Below are positions 1-7,920 of a stretch of DNA of 64,000 nucleotides, piece by piece. This DNA is from Verrucomicrobia bacterium S94. GTDB taxonomy: Bacteria > Verrucomicrobiota > Kiritimatiellia > Kiritimatiellales > Pontiellaceae. Position numbers and translations under genes: made by a program. The notes below the pieces were generated by a model, which was not told the origin of the DNA, did no database searches, and saw only the letters and a list, made by a program, of their open reading frames with translations. The first letter of the stretch is position 1; each line of letters begins with the position of its first letter. The stretch is from contig CP036201.1 of the NCBI GenBank assembly GCA_004299845.1, forward strand, positions 620,001 to 684,000. The letters are read 5' to 3'.

Positions 1-1
1 C

Positions 2-3000
2 ACGAAGGTTTGGCGTTTAGATTCGGGCGGTGCGCTGCTGTTTTACGACGGAACGATTACCGAGGATACATTCAATACAATCACAGCACGTTCTGATGGT
101 GATATTTTACTCGGCGGCGAGAACTTTATCAGAAAGCTGTCCGGTGATTTTTCTGCAAATGAAGTTGTTACAAAATATTCCATAAAATCTTCGAGTGGAT
201 CTCAGCTGTTTTGTTTTGATATCCATGGCCGCCATCTCTTTACACTGGATGCCCAAACAGGACAAAAGCTTTATTCTTTTGAGTACGATTCTGCCGGCCG
301 GCTGCTGTCGATAACGGATCTGGATGGTCTGAAAACGGTTATTGAAAGAGATGACTCCGGATCTGCTGCGGCGATTATTGCTCCGCACGGTCAGCGGACG
401 GAACTGGAGATGAATACAGAACATCAGCTGATCGCGGTTCGCAATCCTGCGGGTGAAGAGGTGACGCTGGCGTACAATGAAAGCGGATTGCTTACAGATG
501 TGATCAGTCGTCGTGGGTATCGCACGCAGATTGAATATGATGACACCACCGGGTTGCTCAACGCAGTGATCGATCCGGAGGCAGAACCTCAGACGGTAGA
601 AACGCTCTTTACGTCCGGTGCAACCCAAACGGTTCGGCAGGTCACTGCTGCGGGGATTACCAATCTCTATACCTCCGTCCAATATAATAATGGGGAGACC
701 GTTCGAATGATTGTAAATGGTGCGGGACTGACCAACCGGACGGAATCGACCGATATGAAATCGACTTCGGTTGCGGCTGATGGAACGCAGGTGTATACCG
801 AATATGCCCCGCACCCCTATTTTGGAATGCGGGCGAAATACCCGGCATATACGCAGACCACCCTGCCGTCCGGGCGTACGCTGAGTGTGACGTCAGAGTG
901 GACGGCGGTCTATGTGTGCGATACCGATTTTCTGGCACTGGATTCATCGCTTAAAACACAGCGTATACAGGATCGGGTGACCCGTTTCGAATATGCCCGG
1001 AGTAATCGCACGTCGATTGTTACCTCTCCGGAAGGACGTATTTCCCGTGTGGAATCTGATGAAAAGGGCCGTCCGGTCCTTGTTCAGGATCCCCGCCGCT
1101 GGCCGCTGATCAATGAATACGACGACGAAGGACGTCTTGTTGAAATCCGTCAGGGCGAAGGGGAGGAACTGCGCCGCACGACGTTCCAGTACAATGAGGC
1201 CGGCTGGCTGGAAGTTTCCAGAAATGCACTGGAACAGGGCATAACCAACACCTGTGATGCCGTCGGACGCGTGATCCGCACCGATCGTGCCGACGGAACC
1301 GACACACAGCTCGGGTACAACAAATCCTCTGTTCCGGTCTGGATCCAGCTGCCGAACGAACAGGTTCACACCTACACCAACAGTCCCGTCAACATCCGGT
1401 CGCGTTATACCCCGCCAAACCTGGACGGACAGGATTTCACAACCCGATACACACACGACGACGACCGCCGTCCGACTTCCACCGTCAAACCTGACGGCAC
1501 GGTAATCACCAATCAATATGACGCGGCGGGCCGGCTGGTTGATATTCAGGCCCTGCGCGACGGCACGCAGCTGCATCACACCGAACGGATCTTTGATCCG
1601 GAAACCGGCCAGCTGTCGGAAGTCCGTCAGGGCACGGAATCTGTGGCCTACGCCTTCGACGGCTCGCTGCTCACCAACGTCACACTCAGCGGTGCAGTCA
1701 ACGCACAGCTGGGGCTGGACTACAACGACTACTGGGAACTGTCCGGCCTGACCCTCAACGGCGAGCTGCTGGCCGACTATGAATACGACCTCGACGGACT
1801 GCTCACCCGAGCCGGCGCGCTCGACTATACCCGCCATCCCGACAGCGGCGACCTGACCGGTTCGTCCTGCGGCACCGTCAGCGATTCCATCGAGCTCAGC
1901 CTCTTTGGTGAAACGACGAACTACACGGCCTCCTCCGGTTCAGCGCAGCTCTACACCGCCGCCTGTCAGCGCGACGCCCTGGGCCGCATCGCCTGCAAAA
2001 CCGAAACGATCGGCGGAACCGTGCAGGTGATCGACTATCAGTATGATGCCGTCGGACAGCTCACCAACGTCCTGACGGACGGGGTCTCTACCGAAGCCTA
2101 TCGGTACGACGCCAACGGAAACCGTCTTGAAGCCGTTGTGGACGGAGTCACCGCAACCGGCGAAGTCGATGCACAGGACCGCATGACCCGCTATGGCGGC
2201 ACCGCATACACCTACGATGCCAACGGCACGCTGGTTTCATCCTCCAATGCAGTCGGCGTCACCGAATTTAAATATGGCCCCTTCGGCGAACTGCTGCAGG
2301 TCGATCTGCCCGACGGCACCTCCGTCGAATACGAAACCGACGCGCTGAATCGCCGCATCGGGCGCAAGGTTGACGGTGAAGTTACACAACGCTGGGTCTA
2401 CAAAGACGCGCTCAATCCGGTTGCGGAACTCGACGGGGATGGTAATGTCTTAGCTACTTTTATTTATGGCGCAAAAGCAAATGTGCCGGAACTGATGATG
2501 AAGAATGGAACAACCTATCGGCTGATAACCGACCCAGTCGGATCGGTGCGGCTGGTCGTCAATACAACCGACGGCACCGTCGCCCAGCGCATTGACTATG
2601 ACAGCTTCGGGCGCGTCACGCGCGACACCCACCCCGGCTTCCAGCCCTTCGGATTTCAGGGCGGCCAGACCGACTCCGTCACCGGCCTCGTCCGCTTCGG
2701 CGCCCGCGATTACGATCCCACCTCCGGCAGATGGCTCTCTAAAGACCCCATCGGGATTAGTGGGGGCCTCAATCTATATGTCTTCTGCGGAAATGATCCT
2801 GTAAACAAGATTGATCCGATGGGGCTCTGTGAGACGGAGTCTCGCAAGTTTTCTATTGCCAGCATATCGGCGATGCTTGTGCTTGCTGGTGAAATCGATG
2901 TCGGAATCATTTGGGATAATGCTGGTGATGGTGGCTTGTATATCCGTTTTGCTGGTGGCATTGGTATTGGTGGTGGAATCGACAGTACGTTGTTGGACTG

Positions 3001-3202
3001 GATTGCCAAGGGTGCCGGAGCAATTTCTTCTTCTGAAGGAGGGGTCCGAGATCAACGGGGTGTTTCAGATTGGTATGCAAAAGCTCATGTTATAGGTGGT
3101 GTGACTCAAAATATTGAGACACAGGAGACAGAGTTTAGCATTGCTGCTGAAGCGGGAGGGGGAGTTCTCCGAGACAATACTATCGTCATACCAATCTGGT
3201 AA
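2..3202 (+). CDS. Rhs/YD-repeat polymorphic toxin protein, 5' end outside window
   Basis: The frame is open from base 2, so only the C-terminal ~1066 residues are present and the true start lies upstream. The visible part is a run of YD repeats (YDxxGRL-type units such as YDAAGRLVDIQ and YDAVGQLTNVL) that build the Rhs beta-shell. It ends in the conserved Rhs core motif (GARDYDPTSGRWLSKDPIG, then NLYVFCGNDPVN) and closes at DPMGL near base 2827. The last ~124 residues (2828-3199) differ in base composition and are Gly/Ala-rich; this is the variable tip that carries the toxin in Rhs proteins, and I do not recognise its fold. A small membrane-protein gene follows 27 bp downstream, where an immunity gene usually sits. 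Core and YD assignment are secure; toxin activity is inferred from the family. Confidence 0.93.
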   Translation, partial: TKVWRLDSGGALLFYDGTITEDTFNTITARSDGDILLGGENFIRKLSGDFSANEVVTKYSIKSSSGSQLFCFDIHGRHLFTLDAQTGQKLYSFEYDSAGRLLSITDLDGLKTVIERDDSGSAAAIIAPHGQRTELEMNTEHQLIAVRNPAGEEVTLAYNESGLLTDVISRRGYRTQIEYDDTTGLLNAVIDPEAEPQTVETLFTSGATQTVRQVTAAGITNLYTSVQYNNGETVRMIVNGAGLTNRTESTDMKSTSVAADGTQVYTEYAPHPYFGMRAKYPAYTQTTLPSGRTLSVTSEWTAVYVCDTDFLALDSSLKTQRIQDRVTRFEYARSNRTSIVTSPEGRISRVESDEKGRPVLVQDPRRWPLINEYDDEGRLVEIRQGEGEELRRTTFQYNEAGWLEVSRNALEQGITNTCDAVGRVIRTDRADGTDTQLGYNKSSVPVWIQLPNEQVHTYTNSPVNIRSRYTPPNLDGQDFTTRYTHDDDRRPTSTVKPDGTVITNQYDAAGRLVDIQALRDGTQLHHTERIFDPETGQLSEVRQGTESVAYAFDGSLLTNVTLSGAVNAQLGLDYNDYWELSGLTLNGELLADYEYDLDGLLTRAGALDYTRHPDSGDLTGSSCGTVSDSIELSLFGETTNYTASSGSAQLYTAACQRDALGRIACKTETIGGTVQVIDYQYDAVGQLTNVLTDGVSTEAYRYDANGNRLEAVVDGVTATGEVDAQDRMTRYGGTAYTYDANGTLVSSSNAVGVTEFKYGPFGELLQVDLPDGTSVEYETDALNRRIGRKVDGEVTQRWVYKDALNPVAELDGDGNVLATFIYGAKANVPELMMKNGTTYRLITDPVGSVRLVVNTTDGTVAQRIDYDSFGRVTRDTHPGFQPFGFQGGQTDSVTGLVRFGARDYDPTSGRWLSKDPIGISGGLNLYVFCGNDPVNKIDPMGLCETESRKFSIASISAMLVLAGEIDVGIIWDNAGDGGLYIRFAGGIGIGGGIDSTLLDWIAKGAGAISSSEGGVRDQRGVSDWYAKAHVIGGVTQNIETQETEFSIAAEAGGGVLRDNTIVIPIW

Positions 3203-3229
3203 TACTGCTTTGTTTTTTTTGGGGGAGTT

Positions 3230-3595
3230 ATGGAATCAAAAATCGAAAGTGTTTTGCGATGGTATAAAGGGCTGTCCCTACTTGGTTTCGCAATTGGTAT
3301 TGCTGGATTGGCACGTCTTGTCCTTGAAATTGATCAAGTTCCCGAATGGTCAAGAGTGCCAGTAGCTGCTTGTGTGAGCTTCACTTCGTTAACGGCTATA
3401 TTGGGAGCAGTGCTTCTGTTTCGCTTAAGCAATAAAATTAAAAATAAGCATCCTTATCACCTCTGTGTAAAAAGGTCTTATTTTCTTCTTTTGTTCATAC
3501 CATTGGGCCTGCTTTTTGGGATTTTCTCCATTTGGCAATTGCGACGTCCTAAAGTGAAAACCTTTTTGTGTAGGGGGTCAGATCTGCACATATAA
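3230..3595 (+). CDS. Small membrane protein, candidate Rhs immunity protein
   Basis: 121 residues preceded by a strong GGGGGAG ribosome binding site. Three hydrophobic segments are visible (about residues 14-32, 46-66 and 85-104), so it should sit in the inner membrane. It starts 27 bp after the rhs stop codon, the standard place for the cognate immunity gene, but no family is recognised and the role is positional inference. The C-terminus is odd: the last residues (CRGSDLHI) are encoded by the GGGGTCAG-type repeat that flanks the neighbouring RAYT transposase. The original 3' end was probably replaced when that element arrived, so the protein may be altered or truncated. Confidence 0.65.
   Translation: MESKIESVLRWYKGLSLLGFAIGIAGLARLVLEIDQVPEWSRVPVAACVSFTSLTAILGAVLLFRLSNKIKNKHPYHLCVKRSYFLLLFIPLGLLFGIFSIWQLRRPKVKTFLCRGSDLHI
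3574..3589 (+). repeat. Left REP-like repeat of RAYT 1
   Basis: GGGGTCAGATCTGCAC is the inverted partner of the copy at 4669-4684 (one mismatch). The two copies bracket the transposase gene at 3640-4680. This copy also forms the last codons of the small membrane-protein gene. Confidence 0.75.
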
Positions 3596-3639
3596 CATTT
3601 TGTTGACATGTTTGTGATTGCGCGTAGGTTTCTTTCGTT

Positions 3640-4680
3640 ATGGCGAGACCTTTGAGAGTTGATATAGAGGGGGGCACGTATCATGTGATGAGCCGTGGAA
3701 TTGATCGGTGCGTGATTTTTAAGTGCGATAAGGACCGGTACCATTTTTTGGATATTCTGGCTTCGGCTCAGGAACGCTTTCGGTTGCAGATATATGCTTA
3801 TGTTTTGATGGATAATCATTTCCACCTGATCGTTTGTACGCCGGATGCCAATTTGAGTCGTGCTTTGCAGTGGATAAAAGTTTCATACAGCATGTGGTTT
3901 AATGCGAAGTACCATCGAGTCGGTCCTTTGTTTCAGGGGCGTTTTAGAAGTGAGCTTGTGGACTCCACTGAAAGCTGGTTGGTGGAGTTGAGTTTGTATG
4001 TCCATTTAAATCCAGTGCGCATAAAGGCGTTGAGTTTGGATAAATTGAGAAAGCAAGCTGAGGGGGCGGGCTGGGTTAAGCCGTCTGAGGAAGAGGCGCA
4101 GCGGCGGTTGGATGCCTTGAGGGGATTTCGATGGAGTTCGTATGCGTATTACGTGGGTATTCGACGAAAGGTTCCGGAATGGTTGAATATCTCTGAGATT
4201 CTTGACCGCGTTTCCAGTCGGGGTGCTCGTGCAGAATATCTTCGTTTAGCGGAGGCGCGTGTCGCGCACGGACATGAAGAGCGGTTTGAGAATCAACTCA
4301 AGAACCGCTTGGCTATTGGAAGTGAAGCGTTTCTGGAGCAGATCAAATCAATATGTACAGCAACAGACCGGGATATTGCCGGCAACAGAGAGTTACGCCA
4401 ACGGGTTTCCTGGGAACGGGTGATTTCGGAGGTGGAGCAGATCTGCGGAAAGAGCTGGGAGGAGCAGCAGGCTCGAGGTGAGTGGGGGCGTTTTTTGGTT
4501 TATTGGGGGGCGCAGAGATTTGCTGGGATGACCTTGAAAGAGATTGCCGGTAAATGTGGATACCGCGATTATAGTGCAGTGAACATGGGGCTTCGGAGAT
4601 TTATCATGCGCTCAAAAGCGGATTCTCAGATACAGTATGCGATGAAGAGGCTTGAAAAAGTGTGCAAAGTGCAGACCTGA
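3640..4680 (+). CDS. REP-associated tyrosine transposase (RAYT 1, Y1_Tnp family)
   Basis: 346 residues. The N-terminal ~150 residues are a Y1/HUH single-strand transposase domain: it opens with the typical YHVMSRG stretch, carries the His-X-His metal motif at residues 60-62 (DNHFH) and has a candidate catalytic Tyr83 in SYSMWFN, followed by GPLFQGRFRS and the YVHLNPVR motif. The C-terminal ~90 residues contain a DnaA-like helix-turn-helix (LKEIAGKCGYRDYSAV), common in these proteins. RAYTs act on REP-type hairpins. Here an inverted pair of GGGGTCAG-RTCTGCAC repeats flanks the gene, and its stop codon lies inside the right-hand repeat, so the gene and repeats form one mobile unit. It is intact and may still be active. 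Confidence 0.9.
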   Translation: MARPLRVDIEGGTYHVMSRGIDRCVIFKCDKDRYHFLDILASAQERFRLQIYAYVLMDNHFHLIVCTPDANLSRALQWIKVSYSMWFNAKYHRVGPLFQGRFRSELVDSTESWLVELSLYVHLNPVRIKALSLDKLRKQAEGAGWVKPSEEEAQRRLDALRGFRWSSYAYYVGIRRKVPEWLNISEILDRVSSRGARAEYLRLAEARVAHGHEERFENQLKNRLAIGSEAFLEQIKSICTATDRDIAGNRELRQRVSWERVISEVEQICGKSWEEQQARGEWGRFLVYWGAQRFAGMTLKEIAGKCGYRDYSAVNMGLRRFIMRSKADSQIQYAMKRLEKVCKVQT

Positions 4681-4684
4681 CCCC
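4669..4684 (-). repeat. Right REP-like repeat of RAYT 1
   Basis: GTGCAGACCTGACCCC is the inverted counterpart of the left repeat at 3574-3589, with one transition. It supplies the TGA stop codon of RAYT 1. A 9-bp tandem CCCTTGATT duplication follows directly. Confidence 0.75.
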
Positions 4685-4758
4685 TTGATTCCCTTGATTC
4701 GTAGATGAATCACTAGCAGTTCTGGATGCGTGGGCGCAGTTGGTGAAAGAGAATGAGC

Positions 4759-4810
4759 CCAAAGGGTCAGTCCGATATTTCAATCCAAAGGGTCAGTCCG
4801 ATATTTCAAT
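4759..4810 (+). repeat. Two tandem 26-bp repeats at the 3' end of RAYT 2
   Basis: Two identical 26-bp units (4759-4784 and 4785-4810) share the core AAAGGGTCAGTCCGATATTT. They are the reverse complement, with small differences, of the units arrayed at 5860-6081 on the other side of RAYT 2. The stop codon of RAYT 2 lies in the second unit. Confidence 0.85.
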
Positions 4811-5812
4811 ATTTTTTAATTTCATCTTAAGCACCGCAACCTCTCCGTCCCCGCCATCCACTCGTTTAATGAGCGCTGAAAAATTAGTCGCCTTACCCAT
4901 ATGGAGCTGTTTCCTGATCCACTCATTCGTCACACACGTATTTTTTCTGAGCAACCAGGCCAGTACACATTTTTCCGGACAGCTTTTCCGCATTGCGGGC
5001 AGACTCTCGCGGTTAACCTCTATCGCCTCCAGTCCGGCCTTTAACAGTCGACCAGCTGCCAGCTCATCATGCTGCCTGGATGCCGACCCATCAAAAGAAG
5101 CACGCTTCCCCTTTACCCCGATGACGGCATCCAGCTTTTCAAGCAGCTCATCCCGAAAAGTATCCGAACCAAAGTACCAGCCCCGTCTGATACGCCGCCA
5201 TGCTGAATCAGCCTCCATGGGATTATCCGCATGCGCTATCTCAAAAACCCGCTTCTGCATCATTGACCGAAATGCCGCATGGCCGGTGCGATCATCAGCA
5301 GCCCCCATAGTACCCAGCAACCGATCCACACATAGCCAGGACGGTCTTTGAGTACGCCGGAAATACAACGGATAGCTGCTCCAGGAATAATCTGTTAATT
5401 TCCCGTTCGTTAAATCAAACAACTTTGCCCGCGCAGGATTCAGGTGGATATAACTGCCCAGCGTCTGAAAATATTCTCCGGACGAACCGTCTACCAAAAG
5501 GGCTTTATACCGCCCCTGAAACAGATGGCCCCATTGTTTATGCCGCGAATTAAAGCGTTGGGTATACGTGCCCTGCAGCCACTTCATGCCTGCAACAAGG
5601 TTGGCCTCCGGAGTTTCAAGCAGCAGGTGATAATGATTACCCATTAAAACAAAAGCATGTATCCGCCAACCGCAGCGGCCACATGCCTCATCCAGCGTAT
5701 CCAGGAATATCTCACGATCCTTATCATCCAGAAAAACAGAATCACCCCGGTTTCCCCGGCTCATGACATGATAGATCGCTCCCTCAAACTCTATACGCGG
5801 CTTCCTTGGCAT
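4793..5812 (-). CDS. REP-associated tyrosine transposase (RAYT 2, Y1_Tnp family)
   Basis: I place the start at 5812 (MPRKPRIEFEG), which gives 339 residues and the standard RAYT N-terminus; an ATG 21 bases upstream is possible but adds an atypical leader. The His-X-His motif is at residues 60-62 (GNHYH) and Tyr83 (GTYTQRFN) occupies the same position as in RAYT 1. HLFQGRYKALL and YIHLNPAR follow. It is clearly diverged from RAYT 1 and associates with a different repeat: two units on its 3' side and about ten on its 5' side, in inverted orientation. The last residues (ISD and the stop) are encoded by the repeat, as in RAYT 1. It probably inserted into an older rhs locus, since rhs sequence resumes beyond the array. 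Confidence 0.9.
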   Translation of the reverse strand: MPRKPRIEFEGAIYHVMSRGNRGDSVFLDDKDREIFLDTLDEACGRCGWRIHAFVLMGNHYHLLLETPEANLVAGMKWLQGTYTQRFNSRHKQWGHLFQGRYKALLVDGSSGEYFQTLGSYIHLNPARAKLFDLTNGKLTDYSWSSYPLYFRRTQRPSWLCVDRLLGTMGAADDRTGHAAFRSMMQKRVFEIAHADNPMEADSAWRRIRRGWYFGSDTFRDELLEKLDAVIGVKGKRASFDGSASRQHDELAAGRLLKAGLEAIEVNRESLPAMRKSCPEKCVLAWLLRKNTCVTNEWIRKQLHMGKATNFSALIKRVDGGDGEVAVLKMKLKNIEISD

Positions 5813-5859
5813 AAGGGATTTATACCGAATCAATTCTCAGCAGGCAATTGGGGAATATT

Positions 5860-6081
5860 AAAATATCGGACCGACCCCTTTACCAAATATCGGACCGACC
5901 CCTTTACCTTTATCTTAAAATATCGGACCGACCCCTTTATCGGACCGACCCCTTTATCTTAAAATATCGGACCGACCCCTTTATCGACCCCTTTATTCGC
6001 GGACCGACCCCTTTATTCGGACGGACCGACCCCTTTATTCGGACCGACCCCTTTACCTTTAATATCGGACCGACCCTTTTA
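5860..6081 (+). repeat. Array of ~10 REP-like units on the 5' side of RAYT 2
   Basis: The unit is built on CGGACCGACCCCTTTA, usually preceded by AAATAT or similar. I count about ten copies, starting near 5867, 5891, 5924, 5941, 5967, 5984 (5'-truncated), 6001, 6023, 6041 and 6066. Spacing varies from 16 to about 33 bp, and several units abut or truncate one another, as expected from repeated insertion of one short element into itself. The last unit joins the orphan rhs sequence at about 6082 without a gap. It is not a CRISPR array, because there are no uniform spacers. Confidence 0.88.
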
Positions 6082-6082
6082 C

Positions 6083-6715
6083 ACCCAGCGCATCGACTAC
6101 AACAGCTTCGGCAGTGTTCTGCAGGACACCAATTCCGGTTTCCAGCCCTTCGGGTTCCAGGGCGGACTGACCGATCCGCTCACCGGCCTCGTCCGTTTCG
6201 GCGCCCGCGACTACGATCCCGCCTCCGGCCGCTGGCTCTCCAAGGATCCTTTCCTTTTCGACGGTGGTCTGAACCTCTATGTTTTCTGTGGGAATGATCC
6301 GGTCAACTTTATGGATCTATTCGGGTGGGCGCCGGGAGACGTATATTCTTTTATAGATACTGCTGCTACGGCAGCCTGTCGTGATATTTACGGTCTATCA
6401 GTGGAAAATGACGTTGAAATGGGCGGATGGATTATACCTGTGGATGGAGGCTTCACTTACATGCCTCCTGTTTCGGGAGAAAAGCATTTGGTTAACTTGG
6501 GCCCAAAACCGAAGGGTGTTGTGGGTTGGTACCATTCCCATGGACGTGAATCTGGCCCAAGATATGATGATGAAAACTTTGGTGGCGGCGATCAGGCATT
6601 ACAGGCGCATCTCGACCTTCGATACGGATATGTCGTTACTCCCAGTGGTAAAATAATAAAGAATATATATAGAAGTAAGGAGAACTTTCCGAGAGAAATA
6701 GGACAGGTCAAATAA
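6083..6715 (+). CDS. Orphan Rhs core plus DUF4329-like C-terminal tip (5' incomplete)
   Basis: The frame is open from 5963 but has no convincing start codon before an ATG at 6311. From 6083 it encodes the end of the Rhs core (FGARDYDPASGRWLSKDP, then NLYVFCGNDPVN), closely matching the main rhs gene at about 2588-2817 in protein and DNA. A different tip follows from about 6311. It has EMGGWI, a GGFTY stretch and WYHSHG followed by an Asp in FGGGD, the pattern of the DUF4329/JAB-like metallopeptidase-type domain often found at Rhs tips. This looks like a displaced rhs tip cassette of the kind that can recombine onto a full-length gene. It abuts the repeat array of RAYT 2. The tip may be silent in its present form. 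Confidence 0.75.
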   Translation, partial: TQRIDYNSFGSVLQDTNSGFQPFGFQGGLTDPLTGLVRFGARDYDPASGRWLSKDPFLFDGGLNLYVFCGNDPVNFMDLFGWAPGDVYSFIDTAATAACRDIYGLSVENDVEMGGWIIPVDGGFTYMPPVSGEKHLVNLGPKPKGVVGWYHSHGRESGPRYDDENFGGGDQALQAHLDLRYGYVVTPSGKIIKNIYRSKENFPREIGQVK

Positions 6716-6726
6716 AGGTGCGCAGA

Positions 6727-7230
6727 ATGAGGCTGAAAAATACTGGAGTTATGATTGTTTCTTTTTTGTGCCTACTGGTTAGCATGGCCAGTTCCATGGA
6801 GGATATTAATCCTGCAGTCACAACCAATACTCTCTTGGGAGTTTGGGAAGCAATTAGTGAAAGAGATCAAAGTGTATATCAACTTGAGATCTCAGAGAAC
6901 AAAGGTTGTTTGGTATTCGCTGTGCGCTATCTGAAAAATGCAATGACTTATCATCTGACCAAACGGTGTGTTGAAGAAGATGGATTCGTTAAACTTGAGT
7001 TCGCCAATGCTGCCGGGAGGAGGATTACGGTTAGCGGAAAAGGGTATGCTAGGGAAAATGAAGGGATACTTGAAGTTCAACTGGACATGAATCCCGGTGG
7101 TAAGCCCAACATCTGGAATCTGAATTTCATCAGAATAAGCGGTAACCTCACCTATGTGGAGATGCTGGGAGAATTATCCCGAAAAGCGAGCGAAAGCAGG
7201 AGGGCTTCCGGAAAAACGGCTCGAAAGTGA
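6727..7230 (+). CDS. Secreted small protein, candidate immunity partner of the orphan Rhs tip
   Basis: The ATG at 6727 is preferred over the GTG at 6718 because AAAGG lies at the right distance. This gives 167 residues beginning with a signal peptide (basic start, hydrophobic VMIVSFLCLLVSMA, cleavage near ASS). The mature part is beta-rich in appearance with no recognised family. It starts 11 bp after the stop codon of the orphan tip, the usual immunity position, and an exported immunity protein would imply a toxin acting in the periplasm. Function is inferred from position only. Confidence 0.6.
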   Translation: MRLKNTGVMIVSFLCLLVSMASSMEDINPAVTTNTLLGVWEAISERDQSVYQLEISENKGCLVFAVRYLKNAMTYHLTKRCVEEDGFVKLEFANAAGRRITVSGKGYARENEGILEVQLDMNPGGKPNIWNLNFIRISGNLTYVEMLGELSRKASESRRASGKTARK

Positions 7231-7287
7231 GGGGAAGGGGGCCGGGTCTCGGATTTAAGTCTCTCTCGGTTATCCTGTTTGGTGCGC

Positions 7288-7347
7288 GAAACCGATGCGT
7301 TGAACCGGAGGGTCGGGCGCAAGGTTGGTGCTGAAGTCGCCCAAAGG
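7288..7347 (+). pseudogene. Decayed rhs core fragment
   Basis: Reads ETDALNRRVGRKVGAEVAQR, matching ETDALNRRIGRKVDGEVTQR encoded at 2333-2392 of the main rhs gene, and the DNA is still similar. There is no start, the flanks are unrelated and stops follow, so this is a scrap of a third rhs copy. Confidence 0.7.
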
Positions 7348-7378
7348 AGGGGCGATGTGAGTACGCCATACAGCAGCT

Positions 7379-7630
7379 ATCGATGGTGCTAAAACAGCGG
7401 CTCGCACGGGTTCAGGCAGGGCTGCTATGGGCACTGTCGGAAAGGTAAATGGTGTTGTTACTGTCGGTGCGACATCATATCTGTAAGTGCTCGAATTATT
7501 GCCTCAGGACGAGCTTTGATTGGTGTGGCGATGGGACCCGGCGCATTGCTCAAATCCTATGGGACAGCCAAACCGCCCGGGCGCATGTGTGCCGCGCCGG
7601 AACAGGCCTATCTGCCGGGGTTCAGCTGAA
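7379..7630 (+). pseudogene. Possible decayed Rhs tip remnant
   Basis: One frame reads a Gly/Ala/Val-rich stretch (GKVNGVVTVGATSYL) up to a stop near 7490, and the same style of sequence (ASGRALIGVAMGPGALL) resumes to a stop near 7629. The composition resembles Rhs tips such as 2828-3199, and it lies just after the rhs scrap at 7288-7347. There is no direct match, so this is tentative. Confidence 0.3.
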
Positions 7631-7920
7631 TGCTGTGGGACAGCCATATGTATAAAACGCGAAACCATCGTTAATCTTTAACTGGAAATCGGAACTGACT
7701 ATATGGAGCAGATATGGAAAACCTTAGCAAAACCGGCCGGTTACCATCGGTTATCGCCCTCTATGGGATGATAGTGGTTTTGTAATAAAAATCTATGAGG
7801 AATTTTTTTGGCGAGCATAAACTGAAAGATAATTTCTGATGTAGCGAAAGATGAGTTTACTCTTGGTTGTAAGATCTCATTATTGCAGAGTGTGCGTTTT
7901 GTTTAAAACTAAGGGGAAGT
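7631..7920. other. Non-coding interval before the beta-helix gene
   Basis: No convincing gene is seen. The last bases hold AGGGGA as the ribosome binding site for the ATG at 7921. No clear promoter boxes were found. Confidence 0.5.

Noticed and set aside
5860-6081. Possible CRISPR array
   Set aside because: Units are adjacent or separated by irregular 0-17 bp gaps, with no unique spacers of constant size and no cas genes. REP-like repeats next to a RAYT explain it better.
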